Shown: positions 32,296-42,634, numbered from the stretch's first letter. The stretch is 64,000 bases of DNA from Agrobacterium sp. AGB01 (GCF_014851585.1 NZ_JACVAB010000002.1:434001-498000); one strand, 5' to 3'. Translations and numbers: made by a program. The notes: generated by a model not told the origin, from the letters alone.

Positions 32296-33341
32296 AGGCA
32301 CTCCCGATGTGTCTGCGTCGCTGCGGACAGGGCCAGCAGGTGCAGGGTCGAGGGGTAATAGAGGGTTGGACTGAAGCTGCGCAGATCTTCGGGGATCTTG
32401 GTGCCATTAGCTGCACAGGCAGCAATGGCCGCAACAATACGATAACCGGGGTCGGACAACGTGTCCTTCACCGCATTCTGCCTGAGATCAATCGTTGCAA
32501 TATTGCCATTGTCTGCACTCATGCCGGTCAGCAGCCGGTTATAAAGGGCGGCGGTACCTGCCTTTGCCTGGGCAAGGTAAAGCGGAATACGAACGGCATT
32601 GTAACCGAACTCAGGGGCAAAACCTTCGGCAGGTTGTGGCCTACGCTTCATGGACACCCAGTCGGCAGGCAATTTGCGATCACCGAAAGAGAAGCTGTCG
32701 AGCAGCGCGACGCCATCATTTGTCAATGCCTGCCACACTGGCGAGGGCGAGAGGGCATCAAACACCGGAAACGCTTCGAAAATCAGATAGGACGGATTGA
32801 TAACCGGTCCATCAGCGCGCTCGCTGGATGAGAACCCCTCGACGGCCGGCAGAAGCAATGTACGCCCCGCGTTTTGGATCACAGCCTTTTGTGCGATCGT
32901 ATCGATGATGGTGCGTGCGGTCTGCTGGTAGTCCGAGCGGTTCCACTGTTGAGCCGCCAGAGCCAGCGCGTAGGCAATCAGGATATCGCCGTCAGTCGCA
33001 TTGTTGATGTCGGTAATATGCGGGTTTGCCTGAGGGTCCCATTTCCAGGCTGCCAAACCATCATTGCGTACCAGCAGCTCGGTTTTGGTAAAGGACCAGA
33101 TCAGTTCAAAATCCGCTGGATTATCAGCCAATACAGACAACCACATGCCATAACCCTGGCCCTCACTGTGACTGATGTTGCCATTGCCGGTATCAATGAC
33201 CCGACCGCTGTTGTCCAGAAACGCAGCCTTGTAGGCGCTCCATGCCGGTGCATCGATTGTTGCGGCAAAGGATTTGGCGGGAAGGGCGGCCATCAGAGCA
33301 AATCCGGCGATACGTAATGCGCGCAAGATAGAGGGCGTCAT
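32292..33341 (-). CDS. bcsZ: Cellulase of the cellulose synthase operon, GH8 (BcsZ/CelC)
   Basis: A 349-residue periplasmic endo-1,4-beta-glucanase of glycoside hydrolase family 8. A signal peptide ends at SFA. Catalytic acid region: NISHSEGQGYGMWLSV (Glu in SEGQ), second acidic site: DINNATDGDILIAYAL (Asp). The enzyme trims cellulose during synthesis and is needed for normal fibrils in Agrobacterium (CelC). Its ATG overlaps the bcsB stop (ATGA) and its stop overlaps the TPR gene start. Confidence 0.92.
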   Translation of the reverse strand: MTPSILRALRIAGFALMAALPAKSFAATIDAPAWSAYKAAFLDNSGRVIDTGNGNISHSEGQGYGMWLSVLADNPADFELIWSFTKTELLVRNDGLAAWKWDPQANPHITDINNATDGDILIAYALALAAQQWNRSDYQQTARTIIDTIAQKAVIQNAGRTLLLPAVEGFSSSERADGPVINPSYLIFEAFPVFDALSPSPVWQALTNDGVALLDSFSFGDRKLPADWVSMKRRPQPAEGFAPEFGYNAVRIPLYLAQAKAGTAALYNRLLTGMSADNGNIATIDLRQNAVKDTLSDPGYRIVAAIAACAANGTKIPEDLRSFSPTLYYPSTLHLLALSAATQTHRECL

Positions 33342-35845
33342 TTGCGTCTCCCCATCATGCGCAGCATGGCCGTGGTGATCACGCCCAAAAGGCAGAGAAA
33401 ACCAACGAAAGCCAGTGAGTAGGAGAGGACATTGGTGGAAAGCCAATTGGCAGCAATCAAACGCCAGTTCGAGAAGGAGAATTCGCGTGTCACATAAAAA
33501 CGTGGCTGCTGCACCGGAATGCTCTGCACTGTGTCGGTTGCGGCATCATAGGTGGTGACGCGACCTGCCACTTTGCGCCAGCGGGTTTCCTCGGAAATCG
33601 CGGCCATGCCGGCGCGCAAATCACTGGAGTTTGGTGCTGTCGCCATGGTCCACACACCGTCACCGGACGGGCTCAAGCCTTGAGCCAGCATGAAGGAGAC
33701 ATTGGCTGGCGGAGAATAGGATTCTTCCGCAGATGGCAGGAAGCGTAGCGTATCCGGACTGATGTCAAAGTTGCGCTTCATCCATTCCTCGAAGGAGGAG
33801 ATCTGACCTTGCCATTTGCCGTTATTAACCTTGCGACGCCAGTCATCAAACATCACTTCGGTATTGTCGCCATTCTGGTTGGCGCCTTGGCCTCCTAGCC
33901 ACGAAACCTGGCTTGACGGTGTAATGTTGAATTGTGCAAGCAATGCCTCCTGCATTTGGGAAACGGTGCCAACGAAAATTGCATCTCTGTCGCCGACTGC
34001 CGAGGCCGAGGCCACAGTTTCAACCGGAATAGGATGCCCGGCGGACATGGCGAGGCGGCTGACCAGCGTTGCTGCGGTCGACAGACTTTCGCTATCGGCG
34101 CGGTCCAGGGAAATTGCTACCGGGCTATTGTCTGCGCGGTAAGGCTGGCCGACGCCACTGGTAGCAGCGAGATCAGGTTTTTTGCCAAGAAGGGCGAAGT
34201 TCGGCATGTAAAATTCGGACGTATCGAACAACGCAAATCTCGGCGTTTCGCTGGCCGTAGCACCGGGCAGGCAGGCCTTGTCCGCCTCGGTCAACAATAC
34301 TGCTTCCATAGAAATGGCGTTGGCGCCGGGGACAAAATGACGAAGCGTCAGATTGATCGGCAAGTGACGGAATATACCGCCGCCATTGTTGGAGATCGGT
34401 ACCGTGGACGCAATATTGCCGTTGACGTAGATGTTGATCTGGCTGCCCGGCAGTACTTCATCCGAATAGGCGGCGTCGAGCAGCAAGGTTGCTTCGCCAT
34501 AGGCATCCGCAAAAAAGTCGGAGGGAACCCCGATCATGAAGTCGGTTTGGAAACGTCGCCCGGAAAATTCGCTGCTTTGAATACCAAGTTCCGAAAAGGC
34601 AATGCGCCGATCACTCATTACCAATGGCGTATCGGGCCCATGCCATGCCTTGGTGTAAAGCGTGCTTCTGACCGATCCGGCAGGGCGTTCCATGGCCGTG
34701 AACAGCGTGTCGATTGCAGATTGGACAGCCTGTGGTGTCGGCCCGGTGACAAGCAGAGGCGCATAAGCGCGGTTGGCATCCATTTCGAAACCGGCAAATG
34801 ACGCCGCAAGCGCTTCCGGTGGCAGTTCGCCAGCCAGTGGTGCAATTTCGCGTGTGGTGCCCACAACAACGGTCAAGGTGCCGGGAGGCTGTGTCGCCGG
34901 CATTTCTGTTGTCACAACAACATTCTGGTTCGGCATCTGGGTGCGCAATGCAAGTGCCTGTGACAGGCGCAGCAACTGGTCGGAAAATGCCGGGTTGGAC
35001 AGTGTCGGCGCCACGATGATGATTGTGGTTACGCCCGAGGCATCAAGGCCCGTTGCGCTGATGTCATCGATGCTTTGTATGCGATTGGCGACATCGGCTC
35101 CGAAGTTGATATAGGTCTCAGCGGGATTTACGTCCGTCCACAGATCATAGGTCGATTGTGCGGTGCAGTCAGTCCGGTGCCGCTGCTGTGCCGAGAAGGC
35201 GATGACATTGGCTCCCGCCTGCAAGGTGCCGGGAGGAATTGGCATCGAGGCGCTGCCTTCACCATCCGGCGAAGAAATTGGGCTGGGTGGCAGCATGGTG
35301 TTGTTGATGCGCACGCTCAGGTTAGAGCTTTCAGGCGCCACTACGATCGAGTTCTGGTACCCGATCCGCAGGGATGTCGCCGTCTGTGCCTGTTCTGGCG
35401 TCAGATAGATTGTCCATTGCTTGCGTTCGGTCTCGCCGGAAAGGCTAAGACTTTTAAACGGTAACAGAAAACGTTTGCGGTCATCAACAGCTGCCGCAGC
35501 TGTAGGCCTTGCCGGTACCTGCCGCGTTGCCTGATTGCTGGCCGGTTGTTGTACCGGAGCTGGCGCGGCGGGTGCGGGCGGCTGATATGTCGGCTGCGGT
35601 GCAACCGGTGGCCGGACAGCCGGTGTTGATACCTGTGGTGTTGCAGCGGGAGGTACCACACGGGTTGCAGGTGGAGCGACAGGTGGTACAGCCGAAGTAG
35701 AAGCAGGTGGCGGAGTGACCGCTGGTGGTGCGGCAGCTGGCGGGTTGGTTGGACGCTCGCCGGTCATATCAAACGGGTTTGACTGCGCATAGGCAAATGT
35801 CGAAACGGAGGCCAGCAGAAGTGCGGAAACAAGACGGTGTTTCAT
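33338..35845 (-). CDS. bcsB: Cellulose synthase regulatory/periplasmic subunit BcsB
   Basis: An 835-residue protein. Signal peptide MKHRLVSALLLASVSTFAYA, then a long Pro/Ala/Val-rich linker (about 25-110), then the two carbohydrate-binding and flavodoxin-like repeats of BcsB (DVANRIQSIDDISATGLDAS, LLVTGPTPQAVQSAIDTLF) and a C-terminal membrane anchor (about 805-828, LSYSLAFVGFLCLLGVITTA) by which it packs on BcsA. It guides the nascent glucan through the periplasm. ATGA overlaps with both neighbours show coupled translation. Confidence 0.92.
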   Translation of the reverse strand: MKHRLVSALLLASVSTFAYAQSNPFDMTGERPTNPPAAAPPAVTPPPASTSAVPPVAPPATRVVPPAATPQVSTPAVRPPVAPQPTYQPPAPAAPAPVQQPASNQATRQVPARPTAAAAVDDRKRFLLPFKSLSLSGETERKQWTIYLTPEQAQTATSLRIGYQNSIVVAPESSNLSVRINNTMLPPSPISSPDGEGSASMPIPPGTLQAGANVIAFSAQQRHRTDCTAQSTYDLWTDVNPAETYINFGADVANRIQSIDDISATGLDASGVTTIIIVAPTLSNPAFSDQLLRLSQALALRTQMPNQNVVVTTEMPATQPPGTLTVVVGTTREIAPLAGELPPEALAASFAGFEMDANRAYAPLLVTGPTPQAVQSAIDTLFTAMERPAGSVRSTLYTKAWHGPDTPLVMSDRRIAFSELGIQSSEFSGRRFQTDFMIGVPSDFFADAYGEATLLLDAAYSDEVLPGSQINIYVNGNIASTVPISNNGGGIFRHLPINLTLRHFVPGANAISMEAVLLTEADKACLPGATASETPRFALFDTSEFYMPNFALLGKKPDLAATSGVGQPYRADNSPVAISLDRADSESLSTAATLVSRLAMSAGHPIPVETVASASAVGDRDAIFVGTVSQMQEALLAQFNITPSSQVSWLGGQGANQNGDNTEVMFDDWRRKVNNGKWQGQISSFEEWMKRNFDISPDTLRFLPSAEESYSPPANVSFMLAQGLSPSGDGVWTMATAPNSSDLRAGMAAISEETRWRKVAGRVTTYDAATDTVQSIPVQQPRFYVTREFSFSNWRLIAANWLSTNVLSYSLAFVGFLCLLGVITTAMLRMMGRRK

Positions 35846-38040
35846 TGTTTGCCACCCTTCGCACCGGCTGCTGGTGCTTGTGGTTCACCCCGCATGCCGC
35901 GGAACAGGTAATAGAGCCCGCGATTGGTCTGATAGAGAGCAATGGTCATGAACGACAAGGTGCCGCGGATCAAGCCTGGATTGGACCGCCTTGCACGCTG
36001 GAAAGCCGTCCACTGTTCGGAGTTGGCGAAAATCAGATCAGCGATCAGGCGGTGGTCCTGTGCCTGCTGAGGCGCAAAGGTGGCACCGATCGATGTGTAA
36101 CCGTCGTTTTTGGTGGTGCGCACAACATTGATGGTCATGGTCGTTGGCACGCCATCGGCATAGGGCTTGATACGGATGGTGGCCGTTGAGTTCTTTTCGA
36201 CCGTTGGCGGGTTGCGATCAAAAATGTTGATCAGCAGGCCATGAACCGAAACGTTGTCGATGATGGCCGGATGCCATACGTCGCTGTCGCCGATTTGCAG
36301 ATCGCAGCGGCGTTTCACTGTGATACGACGCGAGGCCGAACGTTCACCACGTTCAGAAACCACGCCAAGTGCGCAGCCGGCAAAAATAAGGTTGAGCAGG
36401 TTCCAGCCACCCACCACCAGCGTGACGTCGGCCTTATAGGGCTCGGCATAGATGCGATAGATCGCAAAGGCCATGGCCACCAGCAGCACGCCAAAGATGA
36501 CGAAGAACGGTCGACTGATTTCCGACAGGCGGCTTTGTTTGATGGACTCGTCCTTGGCCGTCACCTTGAAGGTAGGTTTGCTCGGATTGAAGATCACCGA
36601 TACCACGGCCGGCAGGAGATGGACGGTCTGCACATATTCATAGAGTTCGGAAATCCACGGCCATCGGAAATTGCCGTAGAGGTAGTTCTGCATCATCAGG
36701 TTCACCAGCATGTAGGCTGCGGTGTAGGCAAGGAACTCGCCACCCGATGCGACAAAGATCTGCAGGTCGAAAAACAAGTAGAACAGCGGAGCGAACAGGA
36801 AGATCGTGCGCGGGAATGGAAACAGCCAGAAAAGCGTCGACGACATATAGCACAGGCGCTGGGTGAGGCTAAGGCCGCGGCGGAACAGTGGCTGACGGAA
36901 AATCAGGATCTGCATCATGCCCTGTGCCCAGCGGCTGCGTTGGCCAATGAAGCTGGCAAAGGTTGCTGGCTGCAGGCCGGCAATCAGCGGCTTGTCGACA
37001 TAGATACTGTTCCAGCCGCGCGAATGCAGGGCCAGAGCGGTTTCGCAGTCTTCGGTAATGCTGACGCCACTGAAGCCATCGGTATCGGCAAGGGCGGTGC
37101 GACGCAGCACCGCCGCCGATCCACAGAAGAATGCGCCGTTCCATTTATCCAGACCACGCTGGATAATGCCGTAAAACATCTCGTTTTCACTTGGCATTGT
37201 CTCGAACGTATTGAGGTTACGTTCAATCGGGTCCGGATTGATGAAGAAGTGTGGTGTCTGCACCAGAAACAGCTTCGGGTCACTTTCGAAGTAACCAACG
37301 GTTTCGCGCAGGAAGTCACGGGCAGGGGCGTGGTCGGCGTCGAACACCGTCACCAGTTCGCCGGTCGAATGAGCAAGGCCGTTGTTTAGATTACCTGCCT
37401 TGGCGTGTTCGTTGCGGGCACGGGTCAGGTAACGCACATCGAGATCGGCGCATAATTTCTGCAATTCCTCGTGACGGCGCAAGGCGGCCTGTGCATCTGG
37501 AATGTTGTTGGAATTACGCTTCTGCTCGGTGCCGCCGTCATCCAGCAGCCAGACGGTAAACTTGTCGGCCGGGTAGTCCATATTGCGGGCTGCGGCCAGC
37601 GTATTGGCCAACAGTTCGGAATCTTCATTATAGGTTGGAACGAACACATCTACCGTTGGCAGATAGTCTTCCGAACCGGGTCTCGATGTGCGCGACGGCA
37701 ATGGCATGGAAACGATGACAAGGCTGAGGCCGAGCATCAGCACGCTGTACATTTCTGCGAGATAAAGCAGGAAGCCTGGAATGAAGTTTTCAAGTTGATT
37801 GACCGGAGGCAAGGTGCTGGTGGTGCGCCAGTAGACATAACGCAGCACGATGGCCGTGCCGAAGGCAAGACCAATCAGCCGCCAACGGCCGGTCCCATCA
37901 AGCGTCTTGATCGTGCCAAGCAGGACGATCGAGATTGCCGTGGCAATAAGATGCGTTTGAAGGCTCACCGGCAAGGTAATGATGGTCAGTACGCAGACCG
38001 ATGTCAGCAACCAGACTAGGATGGCAATAGCCTTACTCAT
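35842..38040 (-). CDS. bcsA: Cellulose synthase catalytic subunit with PilZ domain (BcsA/CelA)
   Basis: A 732-residue inner-membrane processive GT2 enzyme. Catalytic signature: LLDDGG, VFDADHAP, SITEDCETA and QRSRWAQGM (the QxxRW motif). About eight membrane segments surround this. A PilZ domain follows (about residues 555-660) with RITVKRR and NVSVHGLL, the RxxxR and (D/N)xSxxG motifs that bind cyclic di-GMP, so synthesis should be switched on by c-di-GMP. It polymerises UDP-glucose to beta-1,4-glucan and extrudes it. The start at 38040 has AGAAGG upstream; a longer N-terminus (to 38100) lacks support. Coupled to bcsB by ATGA. Confidence 0.94.
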   Translation of the reverse strand: MSKAIAILVWLLTSVCVLTIITLPVSLQTHLIATAISIVLLGTIKTLDGTGRWRLIGLAFGTAIVLRYVYWRTTSTLPPVNQLENFIPGFLLYLAEMYSVLMLGLSLVIVSMPLPSRTSRPGSEDYLPTVDVFVPTYNEDSELLANTLAAARNMDYPADKFTVWLLDDGGTEQKRNSNNIPDAQAALRRHEELQKLCADLDVRYLTRARNEHAKAGNLNNGLAHSTGELVTVFDADHAPARDFLRETVGYFESDPKLFLVQTPHFFINPDPIERNLNTFETMPSENEMFYGIIQRGLDKWNGAFFCGSAAVLRRTALADTDGFSGVSITEDCETALALHSRGWNSIYVDKPLIAGLQPATFASFIGQRSRWAQGMMQILIFRQPLFRRGLSLTQRLCYMSSTLFWLFPFPRTIFLFAPLFYLFFDLQIFVASGGEFLAYTAAYMLVNLMMQNYLYGNFRWPWISELYEYVQTVHLLPAVVSVIFNPSKPTFKVTAKDESIKQSRLSEISRPFFVIFGVLLVAMAFAIYRIYAEPYKADVTLVVGGWNLLNLIFAGCALGVVSERGERSASRRITVKRRCDLQIGDSDVWHPAIIDNVSVHGLLINIFDRNPPTVEKNSTATIRIKPYADGVPTTMTINVVRTTKNDGYTSIGATFAPQQAQDHRLIADLIFANSEQWTAFQRARRSNPGLIRGTLSFMTIALYQTNRGLYYLFRGMRGEPQAPAAGAKGGKQ

Positions 38041-38127
38041 CGGCGACCTTCTGTTTCGCATGCTCTTTTGAGCTTTTGTAATTATCGCCCGCATGGGCAT
38101 TTCTTTACAAAACCTAAACGAAAAAGG

Positions 38128-39171
38128 TTAACGACATCCTTGCGTGCTGCCATTTGCTGACAGGCATCCTGGCGAAGGAATGACGACCGATTTCTCAGGC
38201 TTTACAGCCGTTTCCTGCCTTGTCGCCTGTGGCGATTGAGGCAACGGTGACGGTATGGCGACATTTACTTTTGGCTGCGTTGCGACGGCCTGAGGTGCGG
38301 CAGTTACCACTGTCTGAGGCTGGTATGATATGTTGGCGGGTACGGACACGCGACGGGGCGTTGGCGGCTGCGATGGCGCCTGCGAGCCCGGCTGCATCGG
38401 GAAGGATGTTCCAGTGACCGGATAAATCGGGTTGCTGGAACGACCAATGCCGGCATCAGGTGCCTGCGGCGTGCCGTATGGGTTCCACGTCGGATTGATG
38501 TAGTTGCCAGTGATCGTGAAATTATACATCAGTGACAGCAGTTCCTGCACGGTTGCCGATGGCTGGCAAAGGCGTGCACGAACGTTGATCTTGCCAAGGT
38601 TACGCAATCCCTGGCGCATGTCCTGCTTGGAGCGAATTTCCTGCCAGCCATAAAGGCATAGATCGCTGCCCTGTCCGTTGCCCACGGCATAGGAAAATGC
38701 GCCGTAGCTGTTTTGCAGATATTCTTGCGACATCGAAATGCGCTTGCCGGGAAACTCACGACGGATTTCACGCGCAATCTGGCTGGCCCGTGTCCCTTCA
38801 AAGCCAAGACCATCTGTCACGGTGGTACCCTGCCTTTGCGGTCCAAACAGTTCGATCTTCAGATAATTCTGGCCTGGTGTGGTGCCTTCGGAACGCAGCA
38901 GGACATCCTGCTTCATGGCATTGGAATAATTGTAGTTAATCACGGCCATGATTTCAGGTCCGCCAGGCGGGGGGAAAATCATTGCCTGTTCGGCTGCCAC
39001 CATTTGCGGTGCGCCAGATGTCTGGATTCCGCCCTTATCCGTGCAGCCTGAGAGGATGCCAAAAAATAGCGGAATCGACCCGAAAACAAGGGTTTTCGAG
39101 AGAGTAACTGTCGCCGAATCTTGCGTTCTGGAGAGGCCGCGAGGGACCCGAATCAGTTGTGACCAGACCAT
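38128..39171 (-). CDS. bcsN: Cellulose biosynthesis protein BcsN
   Basis: A 347-residue protein of the alphaproteobacterial BcsN family. The N-terminal hydrophobic segment ends in a lipobox (LSGC, about residue 43), so it is probably a lipoprotein. The core (about 55-245) contains FPPPGGPEIMAVINYNYSNA and YGAFSYAVGNGQGSDLCLYG. The tail is Pro/Gln/Val-rich and ends in a Cys-containing motif. It lies 87 bases upstream of bcsA and is first in the operon. Its role in cellulose synthesis is genetic, not biochemical. No SD is seen before the ATG used; a later internal start cannot be excluded. Confidence 0.82.
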   Translation of the reverse strand: MVWSQLIRVPRGLSRTQDSATVTLSKTLVFGSIPLFFGILSGCTDKGGIQTSGAPQMVAAEQAMIFPPPGGPEIMAVINYNYSNAMKQDVLLRSEGTTPGQNYLKIELFGPQRQGTTVTDGLGFEGTRASQIAREIRREFPGKRISMSQEYLQNSYGAFSYAVGNGQGSDLCLYGWQEIRSKQDMRQGLRNLGKINVRARLCQPSATVQELLSLMYNFTITGNYINPTWNPYGTPQAPDAGIGRSSNPIYPVTGTSFPMQPGSQAPSQPPTPRRVSVPANISYQPQTVVTAAPQAVATQPKVNVAIPSPLPQSPQATRQETAVKPEKSVVIPSPGCLSANGSTQGCR

Positions 39172-39509
39172 GCCTATGGAATAGGGGAGGAGCCTGATTT
39201 AGCAATCTGAAAATTAACCTGTCAGCGATGTTTTTTATCTTTTGTTCATACATTTTTTTAAGATCTGGCGAATTTTGTTAAGCGATTGTTAACCCTTCCC
39301 ATTTTCAGCCATGTGAACAACCCCCGAAATTAAGAAGTCTGAAACAATTGGATGTGAATTTCCTCACATCCGCAGCAGGTTTGGCTTGGTCGTTCATTAA
39401 GAGCAATCAGCTGAGTGGCATGATGCCGAACTGCTGTGCTCCGGTAGGATATTATCAGTCCGGTATGTCCCCATAACCAGTATTTCGTAAAAACAGGGAC
39501 AAAAAAATT
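39172..39509. other. Divergent promoter region of bcsN and flagellin
   Basis: AT-rich, gene-free 338 bases. It must hold both the cellulose operon promoter and the flagellin promoter. A perfect stem, GGATGTGA-6-TCACATCC, lies at 39350-39371, about 140 bases before the flagellin ATG, possibly in its leader. Tracts of TTGTTAA (39275-39295) lie nearer bcsN. Confidence 0.6.
39350..39371 (+). promoter_or_regulatory. Stem-loop upstream of the flagellin gene
   Basis: GGATGTGA and TCACATCC pair perfectly around ATTTCC. It may be an operator dyad or a leader hairpin. Flagellin leaders are known sites of post-transcriptional control in Rhizobiaceae (FlbT), but binding here is only inferred. Confidence 0.4.
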
Positions 39510-40421
39510 ATGGCTAGCATTCTGACCAACGTTTCCGCGATGTCCGCTCTGCAGACGCTGCGCTCGATCAACAGCAACCTCGAGAAGACCCAGAACAACA
39601 TTTCTACGGGTCAGCGCGTTTCACAAGCGTCCGACAACGCCGCTTACTGGTCAATCGCAACTACCATGCGTTCTGACAATGGTGCGCTTTCGGCTGTTCA
39701 GGACGCTATCGGTCTTGGCGCTGCCAAGGTTGATACCGCCTACTCCGGTATGGAATCCGCAATTGAAGTTGTGAAAGAAATCAAGAAGAAGCTCGTTACG
39801 GCCCAGGAAGGTTCCGTAGACAGCAAGAAGGTTCAGGAAGAAATCACGCAGCTGCAGGAACAGCTGAAGTCGATTGCTGAATCTGCTTCCTTCTCTGGCG
39901 AAAACATGATCGCTGGTTCGGGCACGCAGTCTGTTATCTCGGGCTTTGTTCGTGACAGCAGCGGCGGCGTTTCCGTGAAGAAGACCGACTATGTCATGAA
40001 GTCCACGGGCACCGATGCCAACGTTCTGTTCGGCACCAACACTGCTGGCGCTCTCGTCACGACAGCTGGTATTCTCGGTGCAACCAGCGGCGCGCTCGGC
40101 ATTTCGGTCAATAACCTCGACGTTACAAACACTTCGACCGGTTATCTCGATCAGGCGTTGACAGCTATTGAAAGCGCGCTGACCAAGATGACAAGTGCTG
40201 GCGCTGAGCTCGGTTCCGTTTCTACCCGTATCGACATGCAGGAAGACTTCATCGCCAAGCTGAACGCTTCGCTTGAGCGTGGTATCGGCCGTTTGGTTGA
40301 CGCTGACATGAACGAAGAGTCCACTCGTCTGAAGGCTCTGCAGACGCAGCAGCAGCTGGCCATCCAGTCGCTGTCGATTGCAAACTCGGACTCGCAGAAC
40401 ATCCTGTCGCTGTTCCGTTAA
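39510..40421 (+). CDS. Flagellin
   Basis: A 303-residue flagellin of the short rhizobial type. The conserved N-terminal D0/D1 helix is TNVSAMSALQTLRSINSNLE and NNISTGQRVSQASDNAAYWS; the conserved C-terminus contains ALQTQQQLAIQSLSIANSDS and ends NILSLFR. The variable centre (about 130-200) is short. It would polymerise as a filament subunit after export by the flagellar type III system. No other flagellar gene is near: the neighbours are cellulose synthesis and xylose uptake, so this is a solitary flagellin. A hairpin and then a strong terminator follow. Confidence 0.95.
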   Translation: MASILTNVSAMSALQTLRSINSNLEKTQNNISTGQRVSQASDNAAYWSIATTMRSDNGALSAVQDAIGLGAAKVDTAYSGMESAIEVVKEIKKKLVTAQEGSVDSKKVQEEITQLQEQLKSIAESASFSGENMIAGSGTQSVISGFVRDSSGGVSVKKTDYVMKSTGTDANVLFGTNTAGALVTTAGILGATSGALGISVNNLDVTNTSTGYLDQALTAIESALTKMTSAGAELGSVSTRIDMQEDFIAKLNASLERGIGRLVDADMNEESTRLKALQTQQQLAIQSLSIANSDSQNILSLFR

Positions 40422-40433
40422 TCGGACCACTCA

Positions 40434-40454
40434 CTCTCTTATATATAAAGAGAG
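40434..40454 (+). other. Stem-loop after the flagellin gene
   Basis: CTCTCTT-7-AAGAGAG directly precedes the terminator hairpin. It may stabilise the flagellin mRNA 3' end. Confidence 0.4.
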
Positions 40455-40484
40455 AAGCCGCGCTCTTCGGAGCGCGGCTTTTTC
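40455..40484 (+). terminator. Rho-independent terminator of the flagellin gene
   Basis: AAGCCGCGCTC-TTCG-GAGCGCGGCTT followed by a T-run. It is an 11-bp stem with a stable UUCG loop and also faces the end of the convergent xylG gene. Confidence 0.93.
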
Positions 40485-40517
40485 TTGTGTTGATGTTGAT
40501 GCAACCGATTAGGTACT

Positions 40518-41300
40518 TCAGTTTTTCATGGCGCCTGGGCCTGGCGTGGCACCCGCAGGTACTTTGCCCATGATGATCATGCCAAGCACCTCATCCTTGG
40601 TGACGTCCTGTGTGCGGGCATGGCCAACCACCTTGCCGTTCTTCATCACGAATACCCTATCTGCCAGATCAAACACGTCATGAATGTCGTGGCTGATGAG
40701 GAAGATGCCGATACCCTGTTTTTTCAATTCCTTGATGAGGTCGCCGACCTGAGCGGTTTCCTGAGGCCCAAGAGCTGCAGTCGGCTCATCCATAATGAGG
40801 ATGCGTGCATCGAACAGAATGGCGCGGGCAATGGCGACAGACTGGCGCTGACCGCCGGAAAGCGCTTTCACAGGTTCCTTGAAACGGCGGAAGTTGGGGT
40901 TGAGGCGTCCCATGACTTCACGGGCAGATGCTTCCATCGCTACATCGTCCAGCGTGCCCCATTTTGTCTTCAACTCGCGGCCAAGATAAAGATTGGCAGC
41001 CGCATCGACGTTATCGGCGACAGCAAGTGTCTGATAGATGGTTTCAATGCCGTATTTCTTGGCATCACGCGGATTACGGATGTCTGCCGATTCACCGTTG
41101 ATGAGAATATCGCCCTGGTCGCGGCGGTAGGCGCCGGACAATATCTTGATAAGTGTCGATTTGCCCGCACCGTTGTGCCCAAGCAGGGCGACGACTTCAC
41201 CGGGAAAAAGATCGACCGATGCGTTTTCGACTGCGTGAATGCCGCCGAAGGATATGGAGATGTTTTTCATTTCCACGAGGGGAGAGGTTTGTTCCGTCAT
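40518..41300 (-). CDS. xylG: Sugar ABC transporter ATPase (single domain), xylose/fructose type
   Basis: A 260-residue single nucleotide-binding domain (Walker [10 protein letters not shown], signature [15 protein letters not shown], Walker [13 protein letters not shown], switch [10 protein letters not shown]). CUT2 ATPases usually have two fused domains of about 500 residues, as in gguA here, so this short form resembles FrcA of rhizobia. It is the last gene of xylF-xylH-xylG. The symbol follows from the xylose-type binding protein. The tail is Pro/Gly/Ala-rich. Confidence 0.82.
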   Translation of the reverse strand: MTEQTSPLVEMKNISISFGGIHAVENASVDLFPGEVVALLGHNGAGKSTLIKILSGAYRRDQGDILINGESADIRNPRDAKKYGIETIYQTLAVADNVDAAANLYLGRELKTKWGTLDDVAMEASAREVMGRLNPNFRRFKEPVKALSGGQRQSVAIARAILFDARILIMDEPTAALGPQETAQVGDLIKELKKQGIGIFLISHDIHDVFDLADRVFVMKNGKVVGHARTQDVTKDEVLGMIIMGKVPAGATPGPGAMKN

Positions 41301-41320
41301 GTCGGAAGCTCCTAAATCTC

Positions 41321-42634
41321 TTACTTGGCGCGGGCGCGGTAAATGGTGTCGAGCCAGACGGCCACCACCAGAACGAAACCGACGACGATACGCTGGAACG
41401 GGGTGTCGATGCCGACAAGAACCATGCCGGATTGCAGCGACTGCATGACGAGCGCGCCGAGCATGGCTCCTGCGATCGTGCCTACACCACCAGCCAGCGA
41501 GGTCCCCCCGATAACGGCTGCTGCGATGGTGTAAAGTTCATCCAGCTCACCCTGGGCATTGGTGGCTGCATTGAGGCGTGCCGTGGAAATGGCGGCAGCA
41601 ATGGCGCAAAGTGCTCCCATCAGCGCAAAAATCTTTACGGTGACCCAGCGCGTCTTGATGCCGGCGAGTTCAGCGGCTTCCGGGTTGCCACCGATGGCAA
41701 ACACGTAACGGCCAAAACGCAGGCGCGTGGCGATGAAAGTCATGACCGCGCCGACGCACAGCGCCATCAACACCGGAATGGCAATGCCATGGGCGATGAA
41801 CAGCCCGCCGTCTGGCCATGCAATGCCATTGGCATCGGCATAGTTACGGGCAATGGCAACCGGCCATGGGTAGCTGTTGGCCACGGCAACCGCACCGATC
41901 ACGATGGCGCAGCCGAGTGCACCGAGGAAATATTCCGCCCAGACCGGGCGCAAGGGGAAACCGAAACGGCGGCGCTGGTGGCGTGAGTTGAGAATGGCGA
42001 CAATGATTGCCACGCAGGCAAATGCCGCAACGATCCAGCTCCATGTCGCGCCGATCGACCCATTTGTGCCGCCGCCCATCAGGCGGAATGTGCTATCCAT
42101 GGGGGCGACAGTACGACCGCTGGTGATGAACCAGGTGCCACCGCGCCAGACCAGCAGGCCGCCAAGGGTGACGATGAAGGACGGCACATTCATGAAGGCG
42201 ATGATGAGGCCATGCAGTGCGCCGATCGCGGCACCGACAAGCAGGCCAATGCTGAGTGTGATGATCCAGGTCGCCGGATGTTCAAAGCCCAGCACCTTGG
42301 GCAGCAGTTCAGCCTGCATCACACCCATGATCATGCCTGAAAACCCCAGGATGGAGCCGACCGAAAGGTCAATGTTGCGGGTGACGATGACCAAGACCAT
42401 GCCCGTCGCCATCACAGCGACCGATGCGGTCTGAACAGAGAGGTTCCACAGGTTGCGCGGCGTCAGAAACAATCCGCCGGACAGGAAATGAAACCCGAGC
42501 CATATAAGAAGAAGGGCACCCACCATGCCGAGAAGACGGGTGTCGAGTTCCGTTGCCGCGATAAAACGCGAAATTGAACTGCGACCTGCATCATTGGCGG
42601 GATGGGACGATTTTGATTGCGTGATGTCGGCCAT
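41321..42634 (-). CDS. xylH: D-xylose-type ABC transporter permease XylH
   Basis: A 437-residue permease, longer than ribose permeases and typical for XylH, with about 11-14 hydrophobic segments. Signatures: [20 protein letters not shown] and [20 protein letters not shown]. The last part resembles other CUT2 permeases ([20 protein letters not shown]). It forms the channel for the sugar bound by XylF. It lies 20 bases from xylG and 151 bases after xylF, the gap a usual one after a binding-protein gene. Confidence 0.9.
   Translation of the reverse strand: MADITQSKSSHPANDAGRSSISRFIAATELDTRLLGMVGALLLIWLGFHFLSGGLFLTPRNLWNLSVQTASVAVMATGMVLVIVTRNIDLSVGSILGFSGMIMGVMQAELLPKVLGFEHPATWIITLSIGLLVGAAIGALHGLIIAFMNVPSFIVTLGGLLVWRGGTWFITSGRTVAPMDSTFRLMGGGTNGSIGATWSWIVAAFACVAIIVAILNSRHQRRRFGFPLRPVWAEYFLGALGCAIVIGAVAVANSYPWPVAIARNYADANGIAWPDGGLFIAHGIAIPVLMALCVGAVMTFIATRLRFGRYVFAIGGNPEAAELAGIKTRWVTVKIFALMGALCAIAAAISTARLNAATNAQGELDELYTIAAAVIGGTSLAGGVGTIAGAMLGALVMQSLQSGMVLVGIDTPFQRIVVGFVLVVAVWLDTIYRARAK

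Noticed and set aside
40518-41300. Truncated xylG (only one ATPase domain)
   Set aside because: The single domain is complete, with its own start and stop and a normal tail; short FrcA-like ATPases are known in rhizobia, so it is not called a pseudogene.
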